Source of the DNA: Armillaria gallica
Taxonomy: Eukaryota > Basidiomycota > Agaricomycetes > Agaricales > Physalacriaceae
Direction: 5' to 3'
NCBI GenBank assembly: GCA_037576215.1
Contig: JBANDB010000007.1
Span: 4,681,001-4,745,000 of the forward strand
Length of the DNA: 64,000 nt
The notes beneath the pieces are model-generated. The model made no database searches. It had not been told where the DNA came from and saw nothing but the letters and a program-made list of their open reading frames with translations. Each line of letters opens with the position of its first letter. The stretch's first letter is position 1. Made by a program: the position numbers and the translations under genes. Shown here one piece after another: positions 1-9,989 of the stretch.

Positions 1-120
1 TGATCTTGAGGTCATATGGCCTATACTTGGAGAGTTTCTCAGAGAGAGAGTCACTGAAAACATCAGCAAAGTTGTGATATTCTGCTGGTACATCTGTCAT
101 ATCCAGTAGGGCCATGGAGC
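1..120 (-). pseudogene. start of reverse transcriptase domain, A0
   Basis: Reads [20 protein letters not shown], the linker that precedes RT in the other family A copies (9470, 16455, 57610). It is cut by the window edge, so nothing can be said about the catalytic part. Confidence 0.65.
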
Positions 121-346
121 TGGCCATACCACTAATGCTAGGTACCAAAGGTTGAAGAGTATATTGTTGAGCTTCATTCTCAGCAAATGCTTGAACAAAG
201 GCAGCCATGGAGATGATAGATATCTTGGGGGTAACTGTTACAGAAAAAGAAAGAATAGTAGGGTAGGAATAGTTAGTTCATATGGCAGCAAAGCCTGTCA
301 GGATCTCAGAGTTGGCTTGGAAGCTAAGGTTGGAATAAGGATAGAA

Positions 347-858
347 GTTGGATGAGGAATGTCCACACGGTTAGATGTAGTTGCATCAGAGGCCATGGAA
401 GTGCTTGCAAGGGAAGAAACACCTGGTAATGGTGAATGGAAAGTGATACTGTGCTTTACCCAGTCAATCAATGGATTCCAGTGGGAGAGCCAGTTGTATC
501 CTGAAACAATGTTACAGGATGAATTTAGATGAGTGAAATAGAAGTCAATAGGGATGATGTCTCCAGAAGGAAATGGACTGGAAGGGTAATGGATTGAGAG
601 ATATGAGATCTGGTGGAGCCATCAAGGAGCCAAAGTTGAACAGGAGGAATAGGTTTGGTAGGAAGGTTGTGATCCTCAACATATTTGGAGTCAACAAAAC
701 AATGGCTAAAACCAGAGTCAACCAAAGCAAGAAAACAAAGGACAGTAATGATTGGAGAACTGTTGGACTCTGAACCGGAGCTGACTTCAGAAGAGAGTGA
801 TACAGTGAGTGAATGGTTGGAAAGAGGGGCAGCATTGAGGGTGACAACCTCCAATGTG
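347..858 (-). pseudogene. aspartic protease of A0 (one frameshift)
   Basis: Retropepsin-like protease of the gag-pol polyprotein. The active-site triad is visible as ALVDSGFSHCFVD. After the segment ending LPVHF, one C is missing compared with A1 (near 570), and the rest (GYNWLSHWNPLIDW) continues in another frame. The DNA is identical to the A1 protease at 15707-16226 apart from that one base. Confidence 0.75.
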
Positions 859-908
859 CGATTACAGTCAACACAACCCTGATCTCACATGAAGGATGCA
901 GGGCTGCC

Positions 909-1089
909 CTCTAGTTTTCCAGCTCTGATGGAGCCAGATCTTCAGAGGCAGAGACAGGCTCTTTAACTTCTGCAGCACAGCCCTTATCAGAGGCTGCAGC
1001 CTTGCACTTGTTTCTGCAGAACATACAGAGGTTATTCTTCCAATGGTGATCCTTTTCTTCTTGAGTAAGATGGCCATTTTTGCCTAGCT
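909..1089 (-). pseudogene. gag zinc-knuckle remnant of A0
   Basis: This frame reads LTQEEKDHHWKNNLCMFC and ends at a stop after APSELEN. A2 has CMFCGGKHKTEDC here, a CCHC knuckle. A0 has CMFCRNKC, an in-frame loss of about eight residues that removes the His and the last Cys, so the nucleic-acid-binding knuckle is gone. Confidence 0.6.
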
Positions 1090-1533
1090 TATCAGCATAG
1101 GGTTTAGGATTGGAAGTGGATCCTGAGGAGTCAGAATCAGAAAACTTTGGAGCTGATCCGGAAGTTGAAGGATTGGAGTTGGAATTGGAACCCTTGGATT
1201 TAAGGTCATTGGAATATAAACCAGAAGACTTGTTTTCCTAGTTTTCACAGGATATCTTAGTCCTCTGAGTCCAATAGCAAGTGTTGAGTTCTTGGGCTAG
1301 GAAATGCATATCACAGAGATTGTTAGGCTTCCCATGGTGAGCCATATCATCTTTAATATGTGTACAAAGTCCATGGTAGAAAGCATGGCAAAGAGAATTG
1401 TCACCATAGCCAACTTGAAAGCATATTGATTAAATTGAACCATGTACTTCATGATTGGGTCTCTGTCATGCATCCAGAGATGTTTGAGGGCATCCTCAGC
1501 ATCTCCAATGGCATCGAAAGGACCAAAGTTGGT

Positions 1534-2377
1534 TTAGAGTTTGTCAAAAAAGACAGTATAGAAGTATTGCCATGCCAGTGGATTCTGTGGATTTGGGTGG
1601 AGGATGTCTGGTTCAAACCAGTTGAGGGTGGTGCTGGAGAGACAGAAAATGGTGTAGTTGACTTTACTGGCATCCACCACAAATGCAGTGGGTCTGTCAT
1701 TAAAATTCACCTGGAGGGACACAATGAAAGCCTTGAGTTTCCATGGATCAAAGCCATCAAAAATATCAGGTTCTTTGACCTTGGTGCGGATGTTGTTAGG
1801 TTGAGGGTTGTTTAACAAAGTGAAAACCCCACACAACAGATTCATAAATTCTCGCAAAATGTCTTGCTCATTGCAAGGGTTGTTGCCAGATCCACCCAGA
1901 CCACCAGGGCCACCAGGACCTCCAGTTTTGTTTGGGCTGCCCAGTTGAGAATTGTCTTCTTCATCATCATAATTGCATTGGTTGGTAGCATGAGTGAGGG
2001 TGTCAGTTTTGCTCCTGGAATTATTGGATTCTGCAGAAGCCAGTTACCCCCTGTTGGATGTGGATTGAGGTGCTGGGTGTGTGGGTTTGGATCCTCCTGG
2101 TATCCATCAAATATACTGGTCCTTCAGTGATGTGGAAGTTCATCTGGTGGAGGAGTACTGAAAGGATTAGGAGAACTGTAATGGTTGGATTGTCAGGCAG
2201 TGAAGCTGGAGTGATTGTAGGTTCCCTATGGGATGGTTGTCCTCCAACAGAGGCCAATCCGAAAAGTTCCAGGTTTTCCTTTAATGTGGATGCTGGTATA
2301 TCATCCATGGAGAATATTGGCATTTTTTGTTTCAGGCCTTTGCCTGTTTCTGGAGGGTAAGTATATATAGTTGTCAT
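1534..2377 (-). pseudogene. gag of A0 (frameshifted)
   Basis: Structural gag protein of family A. The start ATG at 2377 lies about 45 bp inside the LTR and opens with MTTIYTYPPETG. After about 52 codons a 1-nt loss, relative to A2, shifts the frame. A Gly-Pro-rich linker follows near 1880-1950, and the retrotransposon gag core is open at 1857-1534 (NNIRTKVKEP...LNWFEPDIL). The core ends at a stop near 1534, where A2 stays open. Identification rests on alignment with the other copies and on the typical NWFEPDIL segment of fungal gypsy gag. Confidence 0.75.
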
Positions 2378-2421
2378 GATTTAGAAAAAGATTTGATACA
2401 AGGGGTTGAGTTCAAATATAC

Positions 2422-2925
2422 TGTTAGAGACAATGTCAAATAGATAAGATAACTCGCACGAGCAGAGGTCTATGGAGTGCATGGGCTTTGGCAAAGCTAT
2501 TAGCAATGTCACCCTTGAGCCAAGGCTCTAAAATTAGATTGTGAAGTGGAGTCTATGGAGAATGAAGATTTCGATAAAGAGTAAGATAGTCCAACAGAGT
2601 GGAGGCCACAGACTTTGAGAGTGATAGATTGGACTTAGAGTCAGAGAGAGATTTGGCTAAACCAGGTTGATATTCAAACTGAGTATCTACAAGTAATTCT
2701 ATAGTATATATATGAGTAGGTAAATCTGAGTCTGAGTCCGATGGAATCCAACAGAGGTCTGTTCACTACTGAATTCAGGTTCTAGATTTAATATGTGAAA
2801 TGTTAGGTGGAGCAAAGTAAATGGTAAGTGGCCAGAGGCTACAGAGGTCCAATAGTGTGGTTTGTTAAGATGAATCCTATGCTTGAAGTTAGTGTGAAGT
2901 GGAGCTCTGCAGCATGCACATAACA
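2422..2925 (-). repeat. 5' LTR of A0
   Basis: A 504-bp LTR. On the minus strand it begins TGTTATGTGCATGC and ends CTCTAACA, giving the TG...CA ends expected of an LTR. It aligns along its length with the A2 5' LTR (7387-7903) and the solo LTR at 28541-29064. Confidence 0.88.
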
Positions 2926-3004
2926 GTGTGTCCATTTGTGATAGCAGCACAAATTCATAAATCACTGGAAGCAGTCTGATGCTGGTATTGTGTCTGGTAA
3001 ACCA
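2926..3004. other. short interval between A0 and A1
   Basis: 79 bp between two family A copies in opposite orientation. No gene or recognisable repeat is seen. Confidence 0.5.
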
Positions 3005-3265
3005 TCAGACTCAGACTTGAACTACTTGTAAATACTCAGTTCAAATATCAATTTGGTTTAGCCAAATCTCTCTCTGACTCTAAGTCTACTATATCACTCT
3101 CCAAGTCTGTGGCCTCTGCTCTGTTGGACTATCTCTTAACTCTATATCACCTTCACTCTCTATGGACTCTATGGACTCTGCTCTGCAATTCAATCTCAGG
3201 GCTTCAGCTCAAGGGTGACATTGCTAATAGCTTCACTAAGGCCCATGCACTCCATGGACCTAACA
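3005..3265 (+). repeat. 5' LTR of A1, 3' part only
   Basis: Matches the 3' half of the A2 LTR (ACTCAGTTCAAATATCAA onward) and ends CTAACA at 3265, followed by the conserved leader. About 240 bp of the LTR start is missing, and the usual stretch just before the terminal TAACA is also deleted. Confidence 0.75.
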
Positions 3266-3307
3266 GTATATTCAAACTCAACCTCTTGAATTAAAATTTT
3301 CTCTAAA

Positions 3308-3447
3308 TCATAACAACTACACATACTTACCCCCCCAGAAACAGGTGAGGGCCTAAAACAGAAAATACCAATATTCAATATTTTCTATGGATGATATAGC
3401 AGCATCTGCATTTAAGGAAAATCTGAAACTGTTTGAATCAGCCTCTG
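3308..3447 (+). pseudogene. gag N-terminus of A1, cut by element B
   Basis: Matches the first ~45 codons of A2 gag (TYPPETG..., FSMDD). The start codon is ATA where A2 and A5 have ATG. The frame stops at 3447, where the B LTR begins; it resumes at 15222-15226, which is the duplicated target. Confidence 0.7.
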
Positions 3448-3818
3448 TGTTAGCCCTGAACTCCAATCAAGAGTAAATAACTGCTGTTTTGCATTTGAGC
3501 AGTCACTGTTAGGTCTCTTATATGAAAGGAGATAAGGCTAAGTCTTAGTCTTAGTGGCAAATTAAGCGATAGAGTTTGGTATAGATTAAATATCAGCTCA
3601 AAGCTGGGGTACATACAGTGAGAGCTACTACTTAAATACTAGGAGTACAGGTCTATACATAGGTCATTCATGAGAGATAGAAACCAGAGTACACAATGGC
3701 GATACAATAGCAAAGTGATAACATGCAGTTGTCATGCAGTTTACTTGGTTGCCCCTATGTGACGGCCCAGTGTTGCAGATAAGATTAGATAAAAGAAGAA
3801 AACAAATAAATTGTAACA
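3448..3818 (-). repeat. 3' LTR of B
   Basis: 371 bp with ends TGTTAGCC...TGTAACA on the plus strand. Over the 222 bp shared with the 5' LTR (14999-15221) I count nine differences by eye, all transitions. Confidence 0.88.
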
Positions 3819-3833
3819 TTACCCCCTTCTTAA
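3819..3833 (-). promoter_or_regulatory. polypurine tract of B
   Basis: On the minus strand AAGAAGGGGGTAA lies directly against the LTR start TGTTAC, the expected position of the plus-strand DNA primer. Confidence 0.7.
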
Positions 3834-3989
3834 GGCAGGCATCCTGACTGCTGTTAAGCTTCTTCCCCACTGTTGTGTTTTCCTGGTCATATGAGGTATT
3901 GCCATTCTTCCTGTGGTCCTCAATGTTTCCCGTCCGGTCGTTCTGCTGTGATGATTATGGTTGCATCTGGCTTATCAGTTGCGACAAGG

Positions 3990-4330
3990 TCAATGTGTTC
4001 CATCAGGAATTCCTCAATGAGCTCGTCCATGTCCATGTTGTCCTCCTGTACCCAGCTGTTTGATTCTGGTCAGTAACCCTTCCATTTGACAAAGTAGTCA
4101 GTCATGAAAATCGACGGTTCTCCTTGTCTTCCTTGAACTCTTTGTTGTCTACTGTTTAGAACTTTTTCGACTTCGTAGTGTTTGTCACCGTCTATGAGGT
4201 CTGGTGGTGGTGAGGGAGGCTGTTCTTGATTAGGGAATGCCAGGGGAATATAGGGAGTGAGGAGTGACTCATTGAAGGTCAGGTGAATCTTCCAGCTAGC
4301 TGGCAACTTTAACATGTATGCAGAAGCACC
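3990..4330 (-). pseudogene. chromodomain and C-terminus of B integrase
   Basis: After the integrase linker the frame reads LKLPASWKIHLTFNESLLTP, then a proline-rich stretch and a chromodomain (YEVEKVLNSRQQ, then FVKWKGY, then PESNSWV). Chromodomains at the integrase C-terminus are known to bias chromovirus insertion toward heterochromatin. A stop sits just after FVKWKGY. The remainder, DMDELIEEFL, closes the protein near 4000. Confidence 0.8.
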
Positions 4331-4360
4331 TTTCTTGTTTTTGATCTCGAAGGGGCCTGT

Positions 4361-5290
4361 TCATTTATCGTCAAGCTTCTTTTTTGGTTGGGGAAGGTGA
4401 AGGTTTGTCATGTTGAGCCAGACCTTATCACCTACTTTGTACTCGATGGCTGGACACTTCTTTTTGTCATATTGTGTCTTCATTTGTAACACGGCCTTTT
4501 CAAGCGACTTTTTGGCAGTTGCATGGATTTCTTGCATCTTGGAGACAAAGGTGTTGGAGGCAGGGGTATGGAAGGGGGCAGTGGGTTTTGCTCCAGGTAA
4601 TACAATGGGATTGTAGCCATAATTCACTTTGAAGGGGCTTTTGCCAGTGGAGGAATGTGTGCAGTTGTTGTGAGCGAAAGCAGTGAGAGAGAGCCATTCT
4701 GCCCAATCGGTTTGAAGGTGATTGACAAATATACGAAGGTATTTTTCGATCTCCTGATTAACTTGTTCAGTCTGTCCATCTGTCTGAGGATGGTAGGCAG
4801 TCGAGGCATTGCCCTTGATTTGAAGAAGATCATAGAGGTCTTTTATGACCTTTGATACAAATACGGTTCCCCTGTCCAAAATGACAACCTGGGGCATTCC
4901 GTGTTTGGCATACACTTTGTCATGTAAAATCTTTGCCCATCCTTCTGACGATAATTCTGTGGAACATGTGATGGGGATAATTTCTTTGGAGAAGCGATTG
5001 ACGATTACAAGGATAGCATCGTGGTCATTGCTTTTGGGTAGTCCAGTAACCATGTCTACCGAAATATGGGTCCATGGTTGAGATGGTATCTTGTTGGGGT
5101 GGAGCAGTGCAGCCTTGGCCTGGTTGCTGCTTTTCGTTTGTTGGCAAGTTTCGCAGGCTCATACATAGGCTTCGATATCCTTTTTCATCTTTGGCCACCA
5201 GAACTCTTGTAGTACAAGTTCTTTGGTTTTTTCAATGCCTGGATGCCCAGCAGTAATGTGGTCATGTGATCAGGCAATGATTTCTCCGTG
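4361..5290 (-). pseudogene. integrase of B
   Basis: Zinc-binding region near 5270-5110 has HDHITAGHPG and CETCQQT (HHCC). The DDE core is open at 5053-4361: first Asp region near VTGLPKSNDHDAI, second Asp in ILDRGTVFVS, catalytic Glu in NQEIEKYLRIF, and the common HPQTDGQTEQ motif. Two stops flank the zinc region, at positions where this family usually has Arg. A further stop separates the core from the PFEI segment at about 4360. Catalytic residues look intact but the reading frame does not. Confidence 0.85.
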
Positions 5291-5632
5291 GAGTGTATGG
5301 TCTCTGGGAACATAGATCCTGTTGTCATACCAGATAAGTCCATCATTCATTTTCATGCCACAGTCATGGTTGACAGAACCGGCAACAGTGTTGTCTCAGA
5401 GATGAACATTTCTGGTGGCGACTTTCATGCTCTGATGGGTTTCCTCAATGGTGAGCATGATCATGGCTCTGAAGTGTTCAGGAGACAGGACTACTACTTG
5501 GTCATTGTCATCCTGTCCCTGGTCATGGTCCACCTGGCGACAGAGCAGATCTGCCTTTTTGTAGGTGGTACCAGCTTTATAATAAAGGGTGAAGTGGTAC
5601 TCCGCTAGCTCGGTGATCCATTGAGCTTGTCA
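5291..5632 (-). pseudogene. RNase H to integrase linker of B
   Basis: Connection between RNase H and the HHCC zinc region. Minus-strand frames show fragments typical of the family, such as a DHDQGQ-like acidic run and a WYDNRIYVP-type segment, broken by stops. No separate gene is expected here. Confidence 0.5.
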
Positions 5633-6892
5633 TCAGTTTACTTTCTGAGGTTTCCAGAAGTATTGGAGGTTTTGATGGTCTGTCCAAATCTCAAAGTCCT
5701 GGTAGGCACCCATAAGATAATGTCTCCACTCTTTGAGGGCGAGCATGATGGCAAGAAGTTCCTTGTCATAGATCTCATAGTTACGTTCAGTAACTGAGAG
5801 TGACTTTGACAGGAAAGATACGGGTCTCCATTTGCCATTCTGTTCTTGAGAGAGGACTGCACCAATGGCTCTCTCGCTAGTGTCTGCTTCTACCCAAAAC
5901 TTCCCCTTGTTCATTAGTATCACAAGTACAACATCCTCTGCTAGCTGCTTCTTTAGCTGTTCAAAAGCTTCCTGCTGAACTTTGCCCCATTTCCACATAT
6001 CGTTCCCTGTCAGCTGAGTCATGGGTTTCACTAGTTTGCTATAGTTCTTTATAAAGCGCCTGTAGAAATTGGTGAACCCCAAAAAGGACTGAAGTTCATT
6101 CTTTTTGGTGGGTGTCGGCCAATCGATGATGCCTTTGATTTTGACTGGGTCCATGTGGATGCTTCCTTCACTGATGATGATGCCCAAATACTCCATTTCC
6201 AAGACTTTGAACTCACACTTCTCGGCTTTAAGAAACAATTTGTGTTTCCTTAGAGTCTTCAGGACCTCCTGCATTATCTGTCAATGTTCTTCCTTGGTTT
6301 TAGACATAATGAGGATGTCATCGAGGTAGATGGTTACTTTCCCCAACGCGATAAGGTCCTTGAAGATGGTTCTGAATGCTGCCTTCCACTCGTCCCTGGT
6401 TTTGATATGGACGTTATTGTATCCCCAACGAACATCAAGTTTGGAAAAGTATTTGGTGCCTCATAATTTATCCATGAGTTCTGAGATTAGAGGAAGCAGA
6501 TATCGGGTTTTAATCGTCATTTCATTAAGCTTCCGATAATCCTGGACAGGTCTCAACTTTCCATCCTTCTTTTTGACAAAGAAGAATGGCAACACCATGG
6601 GTGACTTGGAAGGGTGTATCCTTCCACTAGACAACTTTTCATCCAGAAACTTGTCCAGCTCCTCCTGTTCTGCTCGATTAAGTGGATAGACATTGCAGTC
6701 AAGGTTAGCATTGGCATTTGGAATAAGTTTGATGGTGTGATCCCATGGTTTAGGTTCTGGGAGTTCATTAAAGTTTTCTTTGTCAAATAAATCTTTGAAG
6801 TCTCTACACCATTCAGGAACCATTTCTTCAAATGTTTTAGTATTCTTTTCCACATTGGCCTTTGCTGCTAGGTCGTTGGCTACATGTTGCAT
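5633..6892 (-). pseudogene. reverse transcriptase and RNase H of B
   Basis: RT begins with LPEPKPWDHTIKL and shows RIHPSKSPMVLPFFFVKKKD and LRPVQDYRKLN. The catalytic YLDD box is at about 6320-6340 ([12 protein letters not shown]). The ~30 residues that normally lie between EWKAAFRT and IFKDL are missing, which removes the FG-x-(C/T)-N-x-P RT motif. After YLDD, the LGF-NFYRRFI connector and RNase H follow in one frame: FWVEADTSE, SLSVTERNYEIYDKELLAI and WTDHQNLQYF. The RNase H residues look present, but RT cannot be functional with the core deletion. Stops at about 6460 and 6275 split the frame. Confidence 0.88.
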
Positions 6893-7386
6893 TGCTCTGA
6901 CATAGATGGCTTCTTCAAAGTTTATTGCGAGGATAGTATCACCTTCTTCAAGTTCTTCATCCCATTTGTCATACAGGTCTGTGTCTGGTAAGAGGATCAG
7001 GAGGTGGTGGCATTGGCATTGGGTGAAGGTTATTTTCCCTGTTTGCCAATTGATTAGTGGATTGTGCCTTGCTAACCAATCATGCCTAGAAAGATATTGC
7101 GATCCTTCAGATCAGTAATAGCTAGATCAATGTGTTTGGTGTGATCTCTGATAATGATGCGTACTTCTGTGAAAGTGGTGATCTGTCCTGCACTATTTTT
7201 TGATCTGTCCGCATTGTAAACGGTAATAGGCACTGCTGTTGCATGAGTGGGAATGTTATGTTTCTCAACAAATGCTCAGTTGATGGTGCTACTAGTGCAG
7301 CCGCTGTCAACCAAGGCTGAGGAGGAAATACAGGTATGATTTTCTAGTGTTTCAATTTGAATGTCGGTTGTCAGAGCCTTTTCGCT
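6893..7386 (-). pseudogene. aspartic protease of B
   Basis: On the minus strand the frame reads SSALVDSGCTSSTI (active-site DSG) near 7315-7275, then FLGHDWLARHNPLINW near 7090-7050, both standard for the retropepsin of Ty3/gypsy. A stop follows the DSG segment. The N-terminal side is cut at 7386 by the A2 insertion and resumes at about 11691. Confidence 0.78.
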
Positions 7387-7903
7387 TGTTACATGCATGC
7401 CATGGACCTACACTTCACACTGACTTCAAGCATAGACTTCAACCACACCATCGGACCTCTGCGGCCTGCGGCCACTTACCATTTACTTTACACTATTTGA
7501 TATTTCATTTCCATTTCATTTTACTATCTCACATATTAAATCTAGAATCCGAATTTGGTAGCAAATAGACCTCCATCAGATTCCAGTGGACTCTGACTCA
7601 GATTATTTATGTATATATATACTGTAGAACTACTTGTAGATACTCAGTTCAAATATCAACTTGGTATAGCCAAAACTCTCTCTGACTCTTAAGTCTAATC
7701 TATCGCTCTCAAGTCTGTGGCCTCCGCTCCGTTGGACTATCTTATTCCCTATCAAAACCTTTGCTCTCCACGGACTCTGCTCCACAATCCAAATCTTAGG
7801 GCTTCGGCTCAAGGGTGACATTGCTAATAGCTTCGCCAAAGCCCACACACTCTGCAGACCTCTGCTCATGTGATTATTTTGTCCATTTGGCACATTCTTA
7901 ACA
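7387..7903 (+). repeat. 5' LTR of A2
   Basis: 517 bp with ends TGTTACATGC...TTCTTAACA. A TATA-like run (GTATATATATACTG, about 7608) sits in the middle. It is the most complete family A LTR on the plus strand and serves as the reference for the others. Confidence 0.88.
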
Positions 7904-7930
7904 GTATATTTGAACTCAACCCCTTGAGTC
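7904..7930 (+). promoter_or_regulatory. leader hairpin in primer-binding position, A2
   Basis: Directly after the LTR comes GTATATTTGA and then ACTCAA-CCCC-TTGAGT, a perfect 6-bp stem with a 4-nt loop at 7914-7929. The same place in A5 has a 7-bp stem. A tRNA primer site would normally start TGG next to the LTR, and that is not seen. Role unknown. Confidence 0.5.
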
Positions 7931-7946
7931 AAATTTTTCTCTAATC

Positions 7947-8456
7947 ATGAAAACTACACACACTTACCCTCTAGAAACAGATGAAGACCCAAAACAAAAA
8001 ACGCCAATATTCTCCATGGATAATATAGCAGCATCCACATCAAAGGAAAACCCGGAACCTTTTGGATCAGCCTCTGTCGGAGGACAACCATCCCATAGGG
8101 AGACCTACAATCACTACAACATCCGCACCAAGGTCAAAGAGCCTGATACTTTCAACAGTTCCGACCTGCAGAAACTCGAAGCTTTCATTGTCTCCCTCCA
8201 GTTGAACTTTAATGACAGACCCACTGCTTTTGCAGCGGATGCCAGTAAAGTCAACTATGCCATTTCTTTCCTCTCTGGCACTGCCCTCAACTGGTTTGAA
8301 CCAGACATCCTCTGCCCAAATCCACAGAATCCGCCAGCATGGCAATACTCCTATGCTGCCTTCCTTGACAAACTTCAAACCAATTTTGGGTGTTTTGATG
8401 CTATTGGATATGCTGAGGATGCCCGCAAACATCTCCGGATGCATGATGGAGACTGA
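7947..8456 (+). pseudogene. gag of A2 (shortened, premature stop)
   Basis: Starts ATG at 7947 (MKTTHTYPLETDED), the conserved family A gag start. An in-frame deletion after HRETYNH joins the N-terminus straight to the gag core (YNIRTKVKEPDTF), removing the Gly-Pro-rich linker seen in A0, A1 and A5. The core contains GTALNWFEPDIL and AWQYSYAAFLDKL. It ends at TGA at 8454-8456, where A5 has CGA (56273-56275): a direct example in this window of Arg CGA against stop TGA. Confidence 0.82.
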
Positions 8457-9027
8457 ATCGTGAAGTAAACTGTTCAGTTCAATCAATATGCCACCCAAGT
8501 TGGCTATGGCGACAATTCCCTGTGCCATGTGTTCTACCACAGACTTTGCACACACATTAAGGATGATATGGCTCACCATGGGAAACCTAACAATCTCCAT
8601 GACATGTGTTTCCTAGCCCAAAAACTTGACACTCACTATTGGACTCGGAGGACCGAGATATCCCATGAAAACCAGGAAAACAAGTCCAGTTGATATTCCA
8701 ACAACCCTAACTAAATCCAAGGGTTCCAGTTCCAACCCCAGCTCTTCGACTTCCGGAGCGGCTCCGAAATCTTCCAATTCCAATTTCTCAGGATCTGCTT
8801 CCAATCCAAGGCCATATCCTAATAAGCTAGGCAAGGACAGCCGACTTACTCAAGAAGAAAAGAATTGCCACTGGGCGAACAATCTTTGTATGTTCTGTGG
8901 AGGTAAGCACAAGACCGAGGATTGCAACAAATGCAAAACTGCGGTCTCCACTAAAGGCCGTGCCATGGAAGTTGAAGAGCCTACACCTGCCTCTGAAGAT
9001 CCAGCTCCATCAGAGCCAGCAAACTAG
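8457..9027 (+). pseudogene. gag C-terminus with zinc knuckle, A2
   Basis: Downstream of the stop, gag homology continues. The frame at 8626-9027 carries a Ser/Pro-rich linker and a CCHC knuckle CMFCGGKHKTEDC (spacing C-2-C-3-H-4-C), then an acidic tail (EVEEPTPASEDPAPSEPAN). The knuckle is the RNA-binding end of gag. Of the four copies, A2 keeps it best. Confidence 0.75.
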
Positions 9028-9047
9028 AGGGCAGCCCTGTATCCTCT

Positions 9048-9362
9048 GTGCAAGATTGGGGTTGCGTTGACTGTAATCACACATTGGAGGTTGTCACCCT
9101 CAATGCCACCGCTCTTTCCAACCATTCACTCACTGTATCAAGTACAGTATTACTTTCCATTCACCATTATCAGGTGTTTCTTCCCCTGCAAGTGCTTCCG
9201 CAGCCTCTGATGCAACTGCATCTAACTACAAGGACATTCCTTGTCCAACTCCTAGTCCTATTCCAACTTCAGCCTCCAAGCCAACCCCACCACTATATGA
9301 GCCCATCTATTCCTATCCCACAATTCCTTCCTTTTGTGCAACGGCTACCCCCAAGATATTAA
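9048..9362 (+). pseudogene. protease remnant of A2 (core deleted)
   Basis: Begins with CNHTLEVVTLNATALSNHSL, as in A0/A1/A5, then jumps by deletion to the region after the protease and changes frame. The DSG active site present in A1 at about 15850 is absent. Confidence 0.65.
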
Positions 9363-9451
9363 TCATCTCTGTGGCCACTTTTGTTTGAGCTTGTGCTGAA
9401 GATGGAGCCCAACAATACACCCTCCAACCTTCTGCACCTAGCATTAGCAGA

Positions 9452-9943
9452 ATGGCTGGCTCTGCAGCCCCGCCGGATATGACAGATGTTCCAGCAGAAT
9501 ATCACGACTTTGCTGATGTATTCAGTGACTCTCTCTCCAAGAAACTCCCCAAACATAAACCATACAACCTCAAGATCAATATTGAGGAAGGAACATCTCC
9601 TCTGCTTGGTCCCATCTACTTCCTCTTGGAGTCCGAACTCAAGGCACTACATGAGTTTATTGATGATAATCTCTGTAGTGGATTCACCATGCCCTCATGT
9701 TCTCCCCATGGAGCTCCAGTACTTTTTGTCAAGCACAAGACCAGTGAACTCTGTCTTTGTGTCGATTTCCGTGGCTTAAACAAGATGTCCAAGAAAGATT
9801 GTTACCCCCTTCCACTCATTTCTGACCTCCTCAACTCCATGCGCTCCACCTGCATCTACACCAAACTTGATCTTCGACATGCTTATCATCTCGTACACAT
9901 AGCTGAAGGTGATGAATGGAAAAAAGCATTCCAGACCTGGTGA
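9452..9943 (+). pseudogene. reverse transcriptase N-terminal half, A2
   Basis: Open frame of 163 codons: [20 protein letters not shown], then ELCLCVDFRGLNKMSKKDCY, then IYTKLDLRHAYHLV, the first catalytic motif (the D of KLDL). It stops at 9943, where the sequence jumps directly to the region 3' of pol, so the catalytic YxDD half, RNase H and integrase are deleted. Confidence 0.82.
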
Positions 9944-9989
9944 CAAGTTTGAGAGGCTTTGGTGCCAGACAGACCCACCATATGTACAT

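Larger units (their letters stand above)
1..2925 (-). mobile_element. Ty3/gypsy family A copy A0, partial
   Basis: Left-hand part of a chromovirus-type LTR retrotransposon read on the minus strand. From high to low coordinate it holds a full 5' LTR, a conserved leader, gag, an aspartic protease and the start of reverse transcriptase, then runs off the window. Every block matches A1, A2 and A5 in this window. The gag and protease frames are broken by small indels, so this copy is dead as seen. The outer flank of the LTR is GTGTG at 2926-2930; the matching duplication would lie off-window. Confidence 0.9.

Noticed and set aside
545..874. Alternative protease-overlapping frame present in both A0 and A1
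   Set aside because: Its identity reflects the identical DNA tract; the frame with DSG is the real protease.
3664..3870. Minus-strand frame in the B LTR, repeated at 15031-15240
   Set aside because: It lies entirely in the LTR and its edge; both copies share it only because the LTRs are near-identical. No motif.
7122..7310. Minus-strand 62-codon frame in the B protease
   Set aside because: Out of frame with the DSG-containing protease; the neighbouring frame carries the active site.
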